A DNA stretch of 64,000 bases from Chondrilla cf. caribensis (Eukaryota; Porifera; Demospongiae; Chondrillida; Chondrillidae). Each line of letters begins with the position of its first letter. Position 1 is the stretch's first letter. Both the position numbers and the translations under genes were made by a program. Below the pieces are notes generated by a model, which was given only the letters and a program-made list of their open reading frames with translations, did no database searches and was not told the origin of the DNA. Location: the NCBI GenBank assembly GCA_964020155.1, contig OZ026560.1, positions 4,719,259 through 4,783,258 of the forward strand. The letters run 5' to 3'. Shown one piece after another: positions 1 to 13,565 of this stretch.

Positions 1-13
1 CTGATGTACATAC

Positions 14-713
14 GCATCATCAAAGGTCTGATGTGCTCAAGTGTGAAGACTTCGTCCACTTGGGCTCCAACATCTCTCAGGACTTCATGGACATCGCTCC
101 ACTCTTCCAAACCAGCACTGCACTCAGCTAAGAGCATTCTAAGTAGAAGTGAGTATAGGTGTACAGCATGTGGTAGAGTACAAGAGTGGATGTGTGTGTA
201 GTGAGTATACAAGAGTGTGTGAAGGCATGGTAACTGGAGAATAAGAGCTAATTGTTGGCAATGATGTACAGTACACACAGTACACACAGTACATACAGTA
301 CACACAGTACACACAGTACACACAGTGCATACAATACACACAGTACACATAGTGCATACATTACATACAGTGCATACAGTACATACAGTACACACAGTAC
401 ATACAGTACACACAGTACACAGATATATACATACTTGAAAAAGATCTTGTAGGCACTGTCCCAGCAGGTTGGTAAACTGGATATTCGTTCAAGACCTGTG
501 AAAGTACGGTCCAATACTTGGTGAATCCACTAGCAATTCACATCATAACTGTCTCACTTTGGATCAGATCCTTCCGAGCACTCGAGTATGAACACATTCT
601 CAACTTCACTATTCCTCTAACAATACTCCCCAACAAGGAGCAATCTGTGAGAAGTACCACGAGTGAGAACATGTACCATCTTCTTCACACTTCTCTACTA
701 GATTAGCTCTCCT

Positions 714-790
<77 letters not shown>

Positions 791-2129
791 TCAGTAGACA
801 TCTTCTCAAAGCACTCTTTCAGTTTAGTGACATCATTGATCATCAACAGCACCTCACACAAGGAAACAGTGCAGACAGAGACGTCAATCACAGTCAATTT
901 CTCACAAGTGCCCTTTAGAGACGCTTTCAGAGAAAGAGGATATGAACTCAACGCACTACAGACACACATCTCTCCAATAACATCCACGCTCTTCACAGCA
1001 TCCTGTTCAGGTAGTGATTTGAGGACAACTGGGAGATTCGACAGGGCAGTTTCCAGAATCAGCTCTGCTTCACTCACTAGGGGTGTTTTCTATTTGCGAC
1101 ACATGTGACAACAACGAAAACAATAACACACGTGAACATAGTCCCACATGTCCACATTCAAACAGCAGCAAAACAAAAACGTACATAAAACATGTTCTGA
1201 CATAGTTCCAAGAATTTGCGTCTTCTCTCAATCATCAGACTGCTTTCTTCTAAGATACAAAGGCCTCTTCCAACCTGACAGATATCAATAAAAACAAAAA
1301 GACATGAAAATAGCCTAAGCAGGATTTGACACATTTGACCATAGAACAGCTAAACAATTCGATCCTACCATACTCCACCATAGAACAGCTAAACAATTCG
1401 ATCCTACCATACTCCACCATAGAACACTTGAAACTTCAGGTTACTTCTCACAGACACTAGGAAAATGGATTTTCAGCCCCCATCCCCTCAAAAATTCCTC
1501 TCACCACATGCCCCCACACCTATGGTACCATTCACCTCAACATCAATGTTGTTGCCAGTCTCAAAGGTTTAAAATTTAATCTTTGTACAAAGGGTATTTA
1601 CTGACTAGTATTGACACTACTATTAATTTAATGATCATTGATAATTTTTATCATGGTATAGTGTTCCATCACTATCTGTGACCCCCCGACTTCAAACCTG
1701 TAGAAACCCGATTAGAATTCACACACAAAACGATCAACGTTATGGTCACCTGTTCCATGTCCTTGATTGAAGGTTTCCTTTCAAGCCGGTAGAGAAGCAC
1801 ATCCACTAAAATCTCCCAGCAGGAGACAAGGACGTCCTGACCACTTTCTTGGTCTTCTGTCAGCTCTGACAACACCTCTATAGCCTTGTCATGGTTGTCC
1901 ACCTGTTTGTACAAGCGAGCAAGCTTCTTCTTGTACTGTCTCAGTTTATCAGTGTCACTAACGTTGCCAGTGGAGAAATGGAAGAGCAGCTGATGGCAAT
2001 TGTGTGGAATGTGTGAAAGTAAATACAAACCCAGCACATAAATATAGCATGTTTATACAAGTATGTATGAATACTCGCATACAAATGCCACCCGTGAATT
2101 CACATACACACATGCACATGTGCATCTAT

Positions 2130-2177
<48 letters not shown>

Positions 2178-2830
2178 TCCAATAAACATGAGATATTGTT
2201 CATAAACTTCTATTGCGTTCGTTTTGTCCTCAAAAGTAAAAATCTCGCTTTTGTCATAAAAGTCAGCCAGTCCCTGTGTCAAGGAGCACAACCACAACAT
2301 GATACAACATGGATACATACGCATACAATGTCCATCATTGCATGCACTACAGTGGATTAGTGGATTATAGTGGGTTATGTATTGTGTTGAGATGGAACCT
2401 GGTCAGTTCAATAATAAGAGAGATCCCGTGGATTTTGTGTTTCGGCCAAGTTATTAACATCATAGATTAACTTTACTACGTAGTGTAGCCCGGATGATCT
2501 GTGATGACAAGCAATACCAAATGCACGCATACCTTCCAGGCCAAAGGATCATTTTTCGATATCAATGTAGCTCTCTTGTAGTAATCCTTAGATTCTCTCT
2601 TGCGTTCAAGCTCGAACGAGCACTTTCCAGCAAACACGAGAGCGTGATAATTCTCAGAGTCCAAATCTAAGATCTCCTGAAAAAAATAACTACCGATAAT
2701 AAAATAACACCTAGCAGCACACAAGATGCCTAAGAAATACCTCACAAATTTCCAAAGCTCTTTCGTATTGTTTCGCTGATATTGCACTCTTAGCAGATTT
2801 GAGTTTACTTCTTAGTTCCTTGGTAGCCAT
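14..2830 (-). CDS. SKI3: SKI3/TTC37, superkiller complex TPR scaffold, 5' part
   Basis: N-terminal 413 or so residues of the TPR scaffold of the cytoplasmic Ski complex, which feeds mRNA to the 3'-5' exosome. Exons in transcription order: 2830-2741, 2676-2533, 2273-about 2172, 1989-1750, 1274-1185, 1089-789, 644-558, 495-435, 138-14; the gene continues past the left edge. The start MATKELRSKLKSAKSAI and the TPR-like stretch NYHALVFAGKCSFELER ... DPLAWKGLADFYDK match the known N-terminus of animal SKI3 closely. Downstream exons carry further helical pairs (KLARLYKQVDNHDKAIEVL). Frames join cleanly at the other junctions, but exon 3 ends inside a (GT)n tract and keeps frame only if a GT four bases into the tract is used. 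The upstream intergenic region is short. Family assignment is firm; the last three exons rest on frame and splice sites only. Confidence 0.85.
269..421. repeat. 9-bp satellite (sense TGTACTG) in SKI3 intron
   Basis: Tandem 9-base units alternating between two forms, read as CAGTACACA/CAGTACATA on the given strand and so TGTACTG on the SKI3 sense strand. Fills most of the intron between exons 435-495 and 14-138. Confidence 0.9.
718..788. repeat. (AC)n microsatellite starting at a SKI3 splice donor
   Basis: About 35 AC units. On the SKI3 sense strand it is (GT)n, and its first GT is the donor of exon 1089-789. Confidence 0.9.
1089..1749. other. SKI3 introns with a short tandem duplication
   Basis: Apart from exon 1185-1274 this stretch is intronic. 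It contains a direct duplication of about 37 bp near 1350-1425 (two copies of a block ending in CCATACTCCACCATAGAACA). No other gene seen. Confidence 0.5.
2131..2175. repeat. (AC)n microsatellite at SKI3 exon 3 donor
   Basis: Perfect AC dinucleotide run. In the sense direction it is (GT)n directly after exon 3, so the exact donor is ambiguous. Confidence 0.85.
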
Positions 2831-3349
<519 letters not shown>

Positions 3350-3365
<16 letters not shown>

Positions 3366-3745
3366 CACGGGACACATATCCTACTGGTCCCAATGTATGA
3401 ATCTCATCACAGTTCAAACCTGTCGCCACATTGGCGGCAGGACAAGGAGGATACAGGTGCATTTCATAGACTGGGGGGAGTGCGCATGACCATGTAGACT
3501 CAGGAGACATCCCCCAGCTGCAAACAAATACCAAATGAATTTAGTTAAGTCATATTAGTGGTAGCTGGAATGTTTGTTCACTGAGGAATTTTGGAAAGCT
3601 CAAATGTGTGCGCACATGTGCACGCACACACACATACACACACACACACACACACACATACACACACACACACACACACACAATTAACTGATCATCTCAG
3701 ATAGGGTCTGTAAGATCTTGAACTGTGCATGTACTGTATGTACTG
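3350..3745. repeat. Direct duplication, copy A (partner 4922-5265)
   Basis: Copy A of a direct repeat. It is nearly identical to 4922-5265 across the putative exon and its flank, through the motif AACTGATCATCTCAGATAGG and into the adjoining 9-bp satellite. The copies differ mainly in the length of an internal CA run (3603-3682, much shorter in copy B). Confidence 0.85.
3366..3517 (-). CDS. Putative orphan coding exon, copy A
   Basis: A 152-base open segment bounded on the minus strand by an AG acceptor (TTTGCAG) and a GT donor (GTATGC). It encodes about 50 residues rich in Cys and Pro, beginning WGMSPESTWSC and including YPPCPAANVATGLNCDE. Six cysteines suggest an extracellular or secreted module. 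It starts in phase 2 and ends in phase 1. No flanking exons of the same gene were found, so it may be an exon of an unseen gene, a cassette, or a stranded duplicate. The second copy at 4938-5089 shows no difference I could find over the coding part. Family not recognised. Confidence 0.4.
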
Positions 3746-3915
3746 TGTGTACTGTATGTACTGTGTGTACTGTATGTACTGTATGTACTGTAAGTACTGT
3801 GTGTACTGTGTGTAATGTATGTACTGTGTGTACTATGTGTACTGCGTGTACTGTGTGTACTGTGTGTACTGTATGTACTGTATGTACTGTGTGTACTGTA
3901 TACTGTATGTACTGT
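3721..3915. repeat. 9-bp TGTACTG satellite
   Basis: About 20 tandem units of TGTGTACTG/TATGTACTG with occasional substitutions (TGTAATG, CGTACTG). Confidence 0.9.
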
Positions 3916-3957
3916 AAGGTATTCAACCCCTTTGCCAAGTTGAACTAGAAGTTTTCT

Positions 3958-4299
3958 TTGGCCTCATGTTTTAACCATCATGAAAAATTGAAGAAACGAT
4001 CATATGAGCAAAGGATAATAGAGGTCGAACATGGGTCATTTACCCCCCTTGTATTTAGTGCCTCTGAGAGCATGGGCCGTTCAGCCACCATTTTCTACCG
4101 TAGATTGGCAGCACAGTTGGCAGAGAAGAGAAATGAGCCATATCCAGTGACCATGGGTTGGCTTCGTTGCCACCTTTCCTTTTCTCTGGTTCGTTCAGCA
4201 ATTCTGTACATCAGGGGTACCCGATCCAAAGCCAATTTCATTCCCAGAGTACCAGACTCTACTGATCTAGCCGTAACTGAACTACACACACCTATTTAA
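3958..4299 (+). mobile_element. Transposon-derived ORF fragment
   Basis: Open frame of about 113 codons without a proper ATG, ending at a stop at 4297-4299. The segment KKRSYEQRIIEVEHGSFTPL followed by VFSASESMGRSATIFYRRLA and WLRCHLSFSLVRSAI is a pattern I associate with the C-terminus of multicopy transposon-encoded proteins in cnidarians, sponges and fish. I cannot name the element type with certainty. No other parts of the element are seen, so this is a truncated fragment lying between two 9-bp satellite arrays. A search against a repeat library would settle the class. Confidence 0.5.
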
Positions 4300-4487
4300 A
4301 CTCTATTTTTTCTGATTATTCCAGTATTGTTAAATCACATACATCCTTTGATTTGGTGTTGTATTTATTGAGAGCCTCACACGGCACACACTTTAATTTT
4401 CGTACGATTGTTTTTTCACTATCACCTAATTTCAATGTCGATTCATATATACCTCTTTAAATAATGTACTATGTACACATGAAAAAA

Positions 4488-4757
4488 ATGTACTGTATGT
4501 ACTGTGTGTACTGTGTGTACTGTGTGTACTGTGTGTACTATGTGTACTGCGTGTACTGTGTGTATTGTGTGTACTGTGTGTACTGTGTGTACTATATGTA
4601 CTGTATGTACTGTGTGTACTGTGTGTACTGTGTGTACTATGTGTACTGTATGTACTGTATGTACTGTATGTACTGTATGCACTGTGTGTACATATGTACT
4701 GTATGTACTGTGTGTACTGTATGTACTGTGTGTACTGTGTGTATTGTGTGTACTGCG
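4488..4757. repeat. 9-bp TGTACTG satellite
   Basis: About 30 tandem 9-base units, same family as 3721-3915, with a few TATTGTG and CATATG variants. Confidence 0.9.
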
Positions 4758-4921
4758 TGGTACATAAACAACACAGGTAAATGACTTTTGAAATTGAATA
4801 CATATATCTGCTGTTTAACCTAGTCCAAAGTCTAGCATGACATGTGTACTGGGGTGGGACTCAAAAGTGTTATATTTGTGTGAGTGAGTGTGTGAATGTT
4901 ATGGTAACAATGGGGTGGTCA

Positions 4922-5265
4922 CAATAACATTGCATACCACGGGACACATATCCTACTGGTCCCAATGTATGAATCTCATCACAGTTCAAACCTGTCGCCA
5001 CATTGGCGGCAGGACAAGGAGGATACAGGTGCATTTCATAGACTGGGGGGAGTGCGCATGACCATGTAGACTCAGGAGACATCCCCCAGCTGCAAACAAA
5101 TACCAAATGAATTTAGTTAAGTCATATTAGTGGTAGCTGGAATGTTTGTTCACTGAGGAATTTTGGAAAGCTCAAATGTGTGCGCATGCGTGCGCACACA
5201 CACACATAAGTTAACTGATCATCTCAGATAGGATCCATAAGATCTTGAACTGTGTATGTACTGTA
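4922..5265. repeat. Direct duplication, copy B
   Basis: Second copy of the 3350-3745 segment, offset 1572 bases at the putative exon. It includes that exon and the start of a 9-bp satellite (5245-5306). Confidence 0.85.
4938..5089 (-). CDS. Putative orphan coding exon, copy B
   Basis: Same 152-base open segment as 3366-3517, with both splice-site dinucleotides and all coding bases retained as far as I can read. Conservation of an uninterrupted frame in both copies fits either a very recent duplication or selection. No neighbouring exons are recognised. The encoded segment is Cys- and Pro-rich. Confidence 0.4.
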
Positions 5266-5284
5266 TGTACTGTGTGTACAATGT

Positions 5285-5531
5285 GTACTGCGTGTACTGT
5301 ACATCATTGCCAACAATTAGCTATTCCCTCGTTCTCCAGTTACCATCCCTTCACACACCTTTTATACTCACTACACACACATGCTCACTCTTGTACTCTA
5401 CCACATGCTGTACATCTACACTCACTTCTACTTAAAATGCTCTTAGCTGAGTGCAGTGCTGGCTTGGAAGAGTGGAGCGATGTCCATGAAGTCCTGAGAG
5501 ATGTTGGAGCCCAAGTGGACAAAGTCCTCAC
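5285..5531 (+). pseudogene. Inverted duplicate of SKI3 exon 14-138 and its intron
   Basis: Reverse-complement copy of about 40-275. The exon copy (about 5435-5530) still reads MLLAECSAGLEEWSDVHEVL, but it diverges at its 3' end: the original DEVFTLEH becomes DKVLTR and runs straight into the (TG)n array. The exon therefore lacks its last dozen codons and its donor. No other SKI3 exons accompany it on this strand, so it is best read as a broken duplicate. Confidence 0.8.
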
Positions 5532-7247
<1,716 letters not shown>

Positions 7248-8000
7248 TTAGATATCCAAATCGTGAACAAAGCTGGTAGCTTTGTCACCCAGCTTCTTGA
7301 TAATCTCATCGCGAACCTTTCCATAAATCTGTCCGTTGAGAGTGACTTTTTCAGTGCCATAATACATATGTGTGGACGACGAATCAAACTCCCAAAAGAG
7401 AAATCTTGTAACGTTTTTGGTGGTTGAGAAATAGAAGGCTCCAAGTCCCATGATAACTTGTCCACTTTTATCCACATCACATGGCATGATCTGGAAGTTA
7501 CCGGCATCAAGCTTGGAGCTTTCTCTATTGAACAGCACCACCCTGTTATCATCACCAGGAAGTTTTTCGAGGGCTTTGATAGTTTCTACCATTGCTGCTG
7601 CTTCATTCCCACTGGCAACGGCTGCCAGTAATTGGAGAACAGCCTTATCCATTGTAAACGTGCTAGAACCACTCTGATACTCTTTAAAAGAGAAGGATTG
7701 GATGACCCACCCAACATTTTCCAGCACATGAACGTAGAATTGATACCATTCTTTGGTCTGCTTTTCACGATCATACTTCTTACTGGCAGCCAACTGAGCC
7801 AACAGTGTGGAATTGAGAACATCTTGTTTGTCTTGACCTTGGAGGTTTACAGTGAAGGAAACTAAGCTTCCATCATCAACAAAGCCTTGTTTTTTGCCAT
7901 CGGAAACTGCAGTACCCAATTTTGGGCCCTTGAATGGTGGAAAATAATCCACAATCTCCAAATTTCGCACAAATTCAACAGAGTCAGGTGTCTTGGCCAT
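7248..8000 (-). CDS. Single-exon protein, unrecognised family, paralogue A
   Basis: Intronless gene of 250 residues if started at MAKTPDSVEFVRNLE; an in-frame ATG four codons upstream (8012) is an alternative. It has no signal peptide or membrane segment. Conserved blocks shared with 10698-11513 include DVLNSTLLAQLAA, ENVGWVIQSFSFKEY, GNFQIMPC, VTRFLFWEFDSS and a C-terminal FVHDLDI. By eye about half of the positions match between the two. I do not recognise the family and assign no function. A single exon is unusual beside neighbours with 5-36 exons and raises the possibility of retroposition or gene transfer. A TATA box sits about 100 bases upstream, so it is probably expressed. Confidence 0.85.
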   Translation of the reverse strand: MAKTPDSVEFVRNLEIVDYFPPFKGPKLGTAVSDGKKQGFVDDGSLVSFTVNLQGQDKQDVLNSTLLAQLAASKKYDREKQTKEWYQFYVHVLENVGWVIQSFSFKEYQSGSSTFTMDKAVLQLLAAVASGNEAAAMVETIKALEKLPGDDNRVVLFNRESSKLDAGNFQIMPCDVDKSGQVIMGLGAFYFSTTKNVTRFLFWEFDSSSTHMYYGTEKVTLNGQIYGKVRDEIIKKLGDKATSFVHDLDI

Positions 8001-8102
8001 TGTACGTATCAAGTTGTAGACAGCTGGCTATATTGTTCTGACGGCTCCAAGTGTGCTGAAATCCACAGGACAGTGAACTAGCTGCTGCAGGTGTATGTCA
8101 TC

Positions 8103-8110
8103 CTTTTATA
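8103..8110 (-). promoter_or_regulatory. TATA box of paralogue A
   Basis: TATAAAAG on the minus strand, 93 bases before the upstream ATG at 8012, implying a transcription start near 8075-8080 and a short leader. Confidence 0.6.
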
Positions 8111-9897
8111 GAGCCACTACCCAATATAATATAAACAAAGATGCGATTCCAAGGGTTAGCGAGGTTTTACAAACTTGACCTATGGCTTCCGGTCCGTAGC
8201 AGACTCAGAAGTTCCTACTCATGCACTTGATTGCTTGGGGGGTCAATATTAATATTATATAACAATAATGATAACAATAATAATAATAATTATATTTAGT
8301 AATAATCATTGACAAACAAGACAAAATGAATACAACAAAGCTTCAGCTGTTCAACTGATGATGTGATGGACAATAGGAGGTGTGGTCTGAGGAGTGTGCA
8401 GACATTGTTCACTGGCCTGTGTATATGAAATAGTAAACAGATGCATTGTAGACACATATGTGAACCAGCCAAGTAAACACACTCCCACACCCACACCCAC
8501 TAACACAAAGTATGTATATGCACTTATGTAGACCAGCCAGGCACACAGCACCCCCCTCCCCCCACACACAGGGTATGTACACTGTAGCGAGGTATCACAT
8601 AGTGCACTAGCTATGTACAGTATATGTGAGTACAATTCAAAGGATTGAGTCTATCATTGATGTGTTTACAATAATATTATATGATTAACAAGTAATTCGA
8701 GTTAAAAACTCATAGGGCTGCCACCCCCATACTCAAATAAGCGTCTCTTTTGGGTTCAGAAGAACCTTCACTGAAGATATAATGCTCTTCGAAGCCATTG
8801 CACTCGAATTTTAGGCTAATTTCGAATTCATGGGGTTCAAAAGTGGCCATCTTTTTCGCACATTATAAATTATAATATAAATTCACTGTTGTGGTTATGC
8901 ATAGGAATACATATTATATATATCGATTATGTATTATTGGGACAGGGTATTGGATGGTTTTTACCGTTTTGATTGCATCAACAGCTGATCGTGCAATGGT
9001 CACGTTAGCCAATTAATTTGCATTCTTTGCGACGCACCACATTTGATTGGTTATAGTGTGACCTTCATGTACTCAACGATTGACATGTAGAAAAGGCAAC
9101 ATTGGTTCAAAACCCTGGAGCATTGTATTTACTGTGGAAGACCCAAGGGCATGACCAGACGGTAATTTCAAAGAGTTACAATGGGGGTTTGTGCCCAAAA
9201 CACACACAATGTTTCAGGGCTGTTCGTTTTCCAATTACACCATCCAGTGGAGAGAGATTTCCATCACCACCGACTTACACAGAAGATTTTTCCAATTTCA
9301 ACATGGATGCATTTCTTGATTGGTGACCCTGTAAAGTAGCCTTCCTGGTTAAGTGGTCTACCAGTATAATAATAATACCTGAATCTGAATCTGGACTTCG
9401 GCTAGTTGAACTTTATATACGTTATATATATATATATATATACTTTTCTCTTGTGTTACTATTATTAATCACAAATTTGCCTCTAATGGTTATGTAATTT
9501 CATAACACGGAGTGCTAGAGTGGTTACTGCCCTGGCAGCTTCTATGATGTATGATGTCATTAGGGCTATGAAATATATATATCGAGCGTAACATACCGCA
9601 AGTTGAAATGAAAATAGTATAGGGGCTGCCTGTGGCAGCCCATAAAAATGTAACAGATGTGAGGGCCTATAAGTGTGTGTGTTACTGACCATGCACCCAC
9701 TACTGGTCATTTATCACCACACAAAATTACTCTCAGATTGTTACATTGTCTCCAAATAGTGTTTCAACACCTATTCTAATATGACCAAATTGTAAAACAT
9801 ATTACGTATGTTCTTTCAACTTCCTAAGGTTTTCAAATATCATTCTAATTAAACAATTACAATGAAACCTTCAAATCACCACACCCACCAACAGATA
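8111..9897. other. AT-rich intergenic region
   Basis: No gene recognised. Contains ATA/ATT runs (8230-8300), a short (TA)n at 9424-9441 and a CCCACACCCAC stretch near 8485. A 74-codon ORF at 9102-9326 has no recognisable features. Confidence 0.4.
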
Positions 9898-10345
9898 CAC
9901 ACACACACACACACACACACACATCACATTCAACAGTCCCCGTGTAGAGGAGCACAACCACAACATGATACTACGTGCCCTACATTGGGCTCCACCTAAC
10001 GAAAGACATTAAAAGTTTAAAATCTTGATTACATGCAAGTTTTACTCCCAACATTAATCATGTATGCTAATACAATGTCATATTCTTTTTAATAGAAACT
10101 AGCACAACATACTAAGGAGGTTGTTATGTATTATATTATGTGAATCTACTTATGGTGCATTAAATGACAACGAGCATAAAATGCACGCATACCTTTCAGG
10201 CCAAAGAGTTGCTTATACATGCAAAAGTTGTTCTGGATCCATGCTGAACTAATTTTTAGATTCACTCTTGCATCAAAGTTCGAGCACACTTTCCATCAAA
10301 CACGAGAGCGTAATAATTCTCATAGTCCAAATCTAAGATATCCTC
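9898..10345 (-). pseudogene. Decayed copy of SKI3 exon 2 and flanking intron
   Basis: The sequence parallels 2100-2690. A CA run is followed by a block with GAGGAGCACAACCACAACAT (compare 2280-2301); then 10180-10345 resembles SKI3 exon 2 (CACGAGAGCGTAATAATTCTCA, compare 2635-2657) with many substitutions and indels. The frame is broken. It is an old partial duplication in the same orientation as the functional gene. Confidence 0.75.
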
Positions 10346-10697
10346 GAAAACGCAACTAGCTAGCAATTGGGAACGAAACGCACTTGATTCTTTCAGGCTC
10401 ACAAATTTTGAAATTTTGGCCAACATGCGACTTCTTTGTACGCAAATTGCCAGTCCATCGAAGCGTCCAGTCTCGATTCATCCGCCCGGCTGGAAGGGGG
10501 CACGGACGTGCTACGAGGCGACGTGGACGATATCGTTTGTGGTCGACGTACTGTGGGGTACACGAAACGGACGAATAGGGCACTTACGTTTCGTTCACTC
10601 ACGGTCACAGTTTTTCGAGCAGATTGCGATTCCACCACGTGGTGTTTCGTTTCGGAGAACACGTGCTAGAACTAACCACCTGTGTAATAATTGTACT

Positions 10698-11513
10698 ATG
10701 GAGTACTTCGGTCAGTTGATTGTCTTTTCTCTCTTCTGTCTCGTTCCTTTCCCCGCCCGTACAGCGGCCCAGACATCTCAGATTGTTAAATATGTACGGG
10801 ATTTACAAGTTAAGCAGACTGATTCGAGAAGTGGGCAAGAGAGAAGTACGCTATTTGCTCAAAGGAAGGCCCAAGGCTTTATCGATGCCGGAAGTTTAGT
10901 TTCCTTCACCGAAAACCTCTCAGATCAAGACATAGCAGATGTTCTCAATTCCACACTGTTGGCTCAGCTGGCTGCCGACCATAAGTTCAACCGACAGGAA
11001 CAGATCGAAGAATGGAATAAATTCTATATTGAAGTTCTGCAAAACGTCGGTTGGGTTATGCAATCGCTCGATTTCAAGGAGTACAAGAGTGCATCTTCCA
11101 AGTTCGCTCTGAATGACGTCGTTCTCCAACTACTGGGAACCATTGCCAGTAAAAGTGAACTAGTAGTAATGGAATCAGCCATGAAAACCCTGAAAAACCT
11201 TCCCAGTACTGACGACAGTGTGGTTGTATTCAATACTGAGAGCTACAAGAACAGGATTGGAAACTTCCAGATCCTGCCGTGCAATAAGGATAGCAGTGGG
11301 CAAATTGTATTGGGAGTAGGAGCCTTCCATTTCACAAGCAAAATTGATGTGACCAGATTTCTCTTTTGGGAATTTGATTCCTCAGCCGTGGATCTGTTTT
11401 ATGGAATTCAAAGCATCACGCTCAATGAACAAATATATGCAAAGGTTCGGGATGAAGTTGCTGAAAAGGTAGCTCCCAAGGTTAAGCAGTTTGTTCACAA
11501 TCTACCTATCTGA
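10698..11513 (+). CDS. Single-exon secreted protein, unrecognised family, paralogue B
   Basis: 271 residues from the ATG at 10698. The open frame extends further upstream, but this Met starts a clear signal peptide (MEYFGQLIVFSLFCLVPFPA, then RTAAQ) and the family homology begins right after it. It shares the blocks DVLNSTLLAQLAA, NVGWVMQSLDFKEY, GNFQILPC, VTRFLFWEFDSS and FVHNLPI with paralogue A at 7248-8000, which lacks a signal peptide. The two are divergently transcribed about 2.7 kb apart. Function unknown; one form appears extracytoplasmic and the other cytosolic. It is intronless, as is its paralogue. Confidence 0.85.
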   Translation: MEYFGQLIVFSLFCLVPFPARTAAQTSQIVKYVRDLQVKQTDSRSGQERSTLFAQRKAQGFIDAGSLVSFTENLSDQDIADVLNSTLLAQLAADHKFNRQEQIEEWNKFYIEVLQNVGWVMQSLDFKEYKSASSKFALNDVVLQLLGTIASKSELVVMESAMKTLKNLPSTDDSVVVFNTESYKNRIGNFQILPCNKDSSGQIVLGVGAFHFTSKIDVTRFLFWEFDSSAVDLFYGIQSITLNEQIYAKVRDEVAEKVAPKVKQFVHNLPI

Positions 11514-11822
11514 TGATAAGGCTGGAAGCATTTTCATAGACTAGGACAAATAGAATTTGCTCTGCTATTATCTACCAAGTACAGGCTGTAATGCAACAGG
11601 TAGCTGAACACCTTGAGATGAGCATAAAATATCAACATGATAGTCATTCTAAGTCTAAGTATAAATCAAGGATATCGAGTCAAGTGATTAAACTCTCATA
11701 CTGTTTCTCCCATGTGTATGAATTATATTCTTGAATTCACTTTTATTTCGCCGCCATTTTATCAAAATCACGTGATCCGAGCTGACCATTCGACTTCCAG
11801 ATCAGTTCAGGGGACTTACAAA
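11514..11822. other. Intergenic between paralogue B and UQCR11
   Basis: No gene seen; probably the 3' end of paralogue B and the UQCR11 promoter. CACGTGATCCGAG near 11769 is a possible E-box-containing element. Confidence 0.35.
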
Positions 11823-12593
11823 ATGGCCTACAGAGGATCGCTATTTCCTGCTCGACCGAAACCAAACCTCTTTGGAATAACAGCTGAAAAGGGGAGACTA
11901 TGGTCAGTAGTTGATAATTTTAGAGTGTAAATGGATATCTGTATGACTAATGTTGTTTTTAGCGGACAAGAGCAACTGTAGTGTTTGTGGGTTTCTGTTT
12001 ATTTAATCACTCAACTAATGTAATGTTGTTTCTATGTCGCCCAGAATTAACGCTTTTGTCTGTTTGTCTCAATTTTGGGTCTATTTGGTGTCTATTGCAT
12101 ATCAAAATATTAATTTACCTGATATTTTGTACGAAATATATTTAATAACATGTTTACTATAATACACTGTATGTAGTTCGTGTGAAAAATGCATAATCGG
12201 TAAAGTGACTGTGTAATATATATACGTCGTGTGTACTGAATGTACCATAATTATGTACTGTGTATACTGTGTGTACTGTATGTACTGTGTATACTGTGTG
12301 TACTGTATGTACTGTGTGTACTGTATGTACTGTGTGTAATGTATGTACTGTGTGTACTGTATGTACTGTGTGTACTGTATGTACTGTGTGTACTGTGTAC
12401 TGTGTGTACTGTATGTACTGTGTGAACTCTGTATACTGTGTATGATGTATGAATGTACTATTTTTCCTTCAGGGGCATGACTGCTGGTGTGTGGATGGTT
12501 CTAGTGGGGACCACCTTAGTCTATGCAACCGATTGGAGAGTAGTTTTAGGGAAAATCCCTTATGTCAAGGGGAGATTCCCAAAAGAAACATGA
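11823..12593 (+). CDS. UQCR11: Cytochrome bc1 complex subunit UQCR11 (6.4 kDa)
   Basis: Two exons, 11823-11902 and 12473-12593, joined in phase 2, giving 66 residues. The second exon has a hydrophobic helix (VWMVLVGTTLVYA) followed by TDWRVVLGKIPYVKGRF, matching the conserved ATDWRLILDWVPYINGKF end of animal UQCR11. The first exon (MAYRGSLFPARPKPNLF) covers the variable matrix-side start. The product is a single-span accessory subunit of mitochondrial complex III. The intron holds a 9-bp satellite. A possible polyadenylation signal ATTAAA lies at 12803-12808. Confidence 0.85.
12232..12440. repeat. 9-bp TGTACTG satellite in UQCR11 intron
   Basis: About 22 units, TGTACTG on the sense strand, ending 32 bases before the acceptor. 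Confidence 0.9.
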
Positions 12594-13565
12594 CAAAAAC
12601 TAATCATACACCAAACTCTGTATCAACTCTTGTGATGATGTATTTGTAAGCTAGGAATAACCAGTCAGTGTATAGATGAGATGAAATGTACACTACTCTT
12701 TAACGTGTGTGGTGCATGTTCAGTTGTATAGGGATTTCTTCAACTGCCATCATTTCTAAGCCCCGGTTTTGCTTACAATCAATCAATCAATCAATCAATA
12801 TCATTAAAGTGCATCACACTAGAAGGTGCTAGGACACGGAAGGGTCTAAAGTAGCTCTACACACGATACAACGATAACTGGAATATCATACATAAGAAAC
12901 AACAAATATACTAATAAGTAATAGTTTATGTACAACGGGCACACCACATAGAGCCAATAATAATTTGAACAATACACAATAGTGAATTGGGTGATCACAA
13001 GGATCATTAATTGGCCGGATCCAATCCATGAGAATTGAGACAGTTTGTTGAAATATTACTAAGTACTACAAAATGTGGATGAATGTACTGTTAAGGAAGG
13101 TACTATTTTGAACAAATATTAACTAAAAGTTCACAAGATGAAGTTGCACACCTTTCTGCAATACATGGTATATAATCTGATTGATGCATTCATTACAGTG
13201 TGACATTCATGACATTTTACAGACAGAAAATTGAATTGACACAATGATGGATTATAAAATTATTGTAGCGTTGAATGTACTGAACTGTTTGAAGTGGTGG
13301 TGGACTGGTTATTCTGTTCTCGACTGTAAATCTCCAACAGTTTTGACGCGAAATCCTGTATCTGGTTCTCCGAGCAACTTGGGCAAAACACCTGAAGCAC
13401 AGGAATGTACAACAATCCTGTTCACCAAAAATGGATCAGTTCAGAACATGTGATGAACATGTGATGAGCGTGTGATCTACATTATGTACCTGTGTTTTGT
13501 TTTCACATGACTGTCATGTGACAGCTACATGATACGGGACGCTTTCATTACTAATTCCCACGTCA
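12594..13565. other. Intergenic, no gene recognised
   Basis: Contains a short (TCAA)n at about 12778-12799. A 69-codon ORF at 13244-13453 shows no family resemblance or exon context. Confidence 0.4.

Noticed and set aside
9102..9326. 74-codon ORF ending NMDAFLDW
   Set aside because: No homology recognised, no splice or promoter context; could be chance in intergenic DNA.
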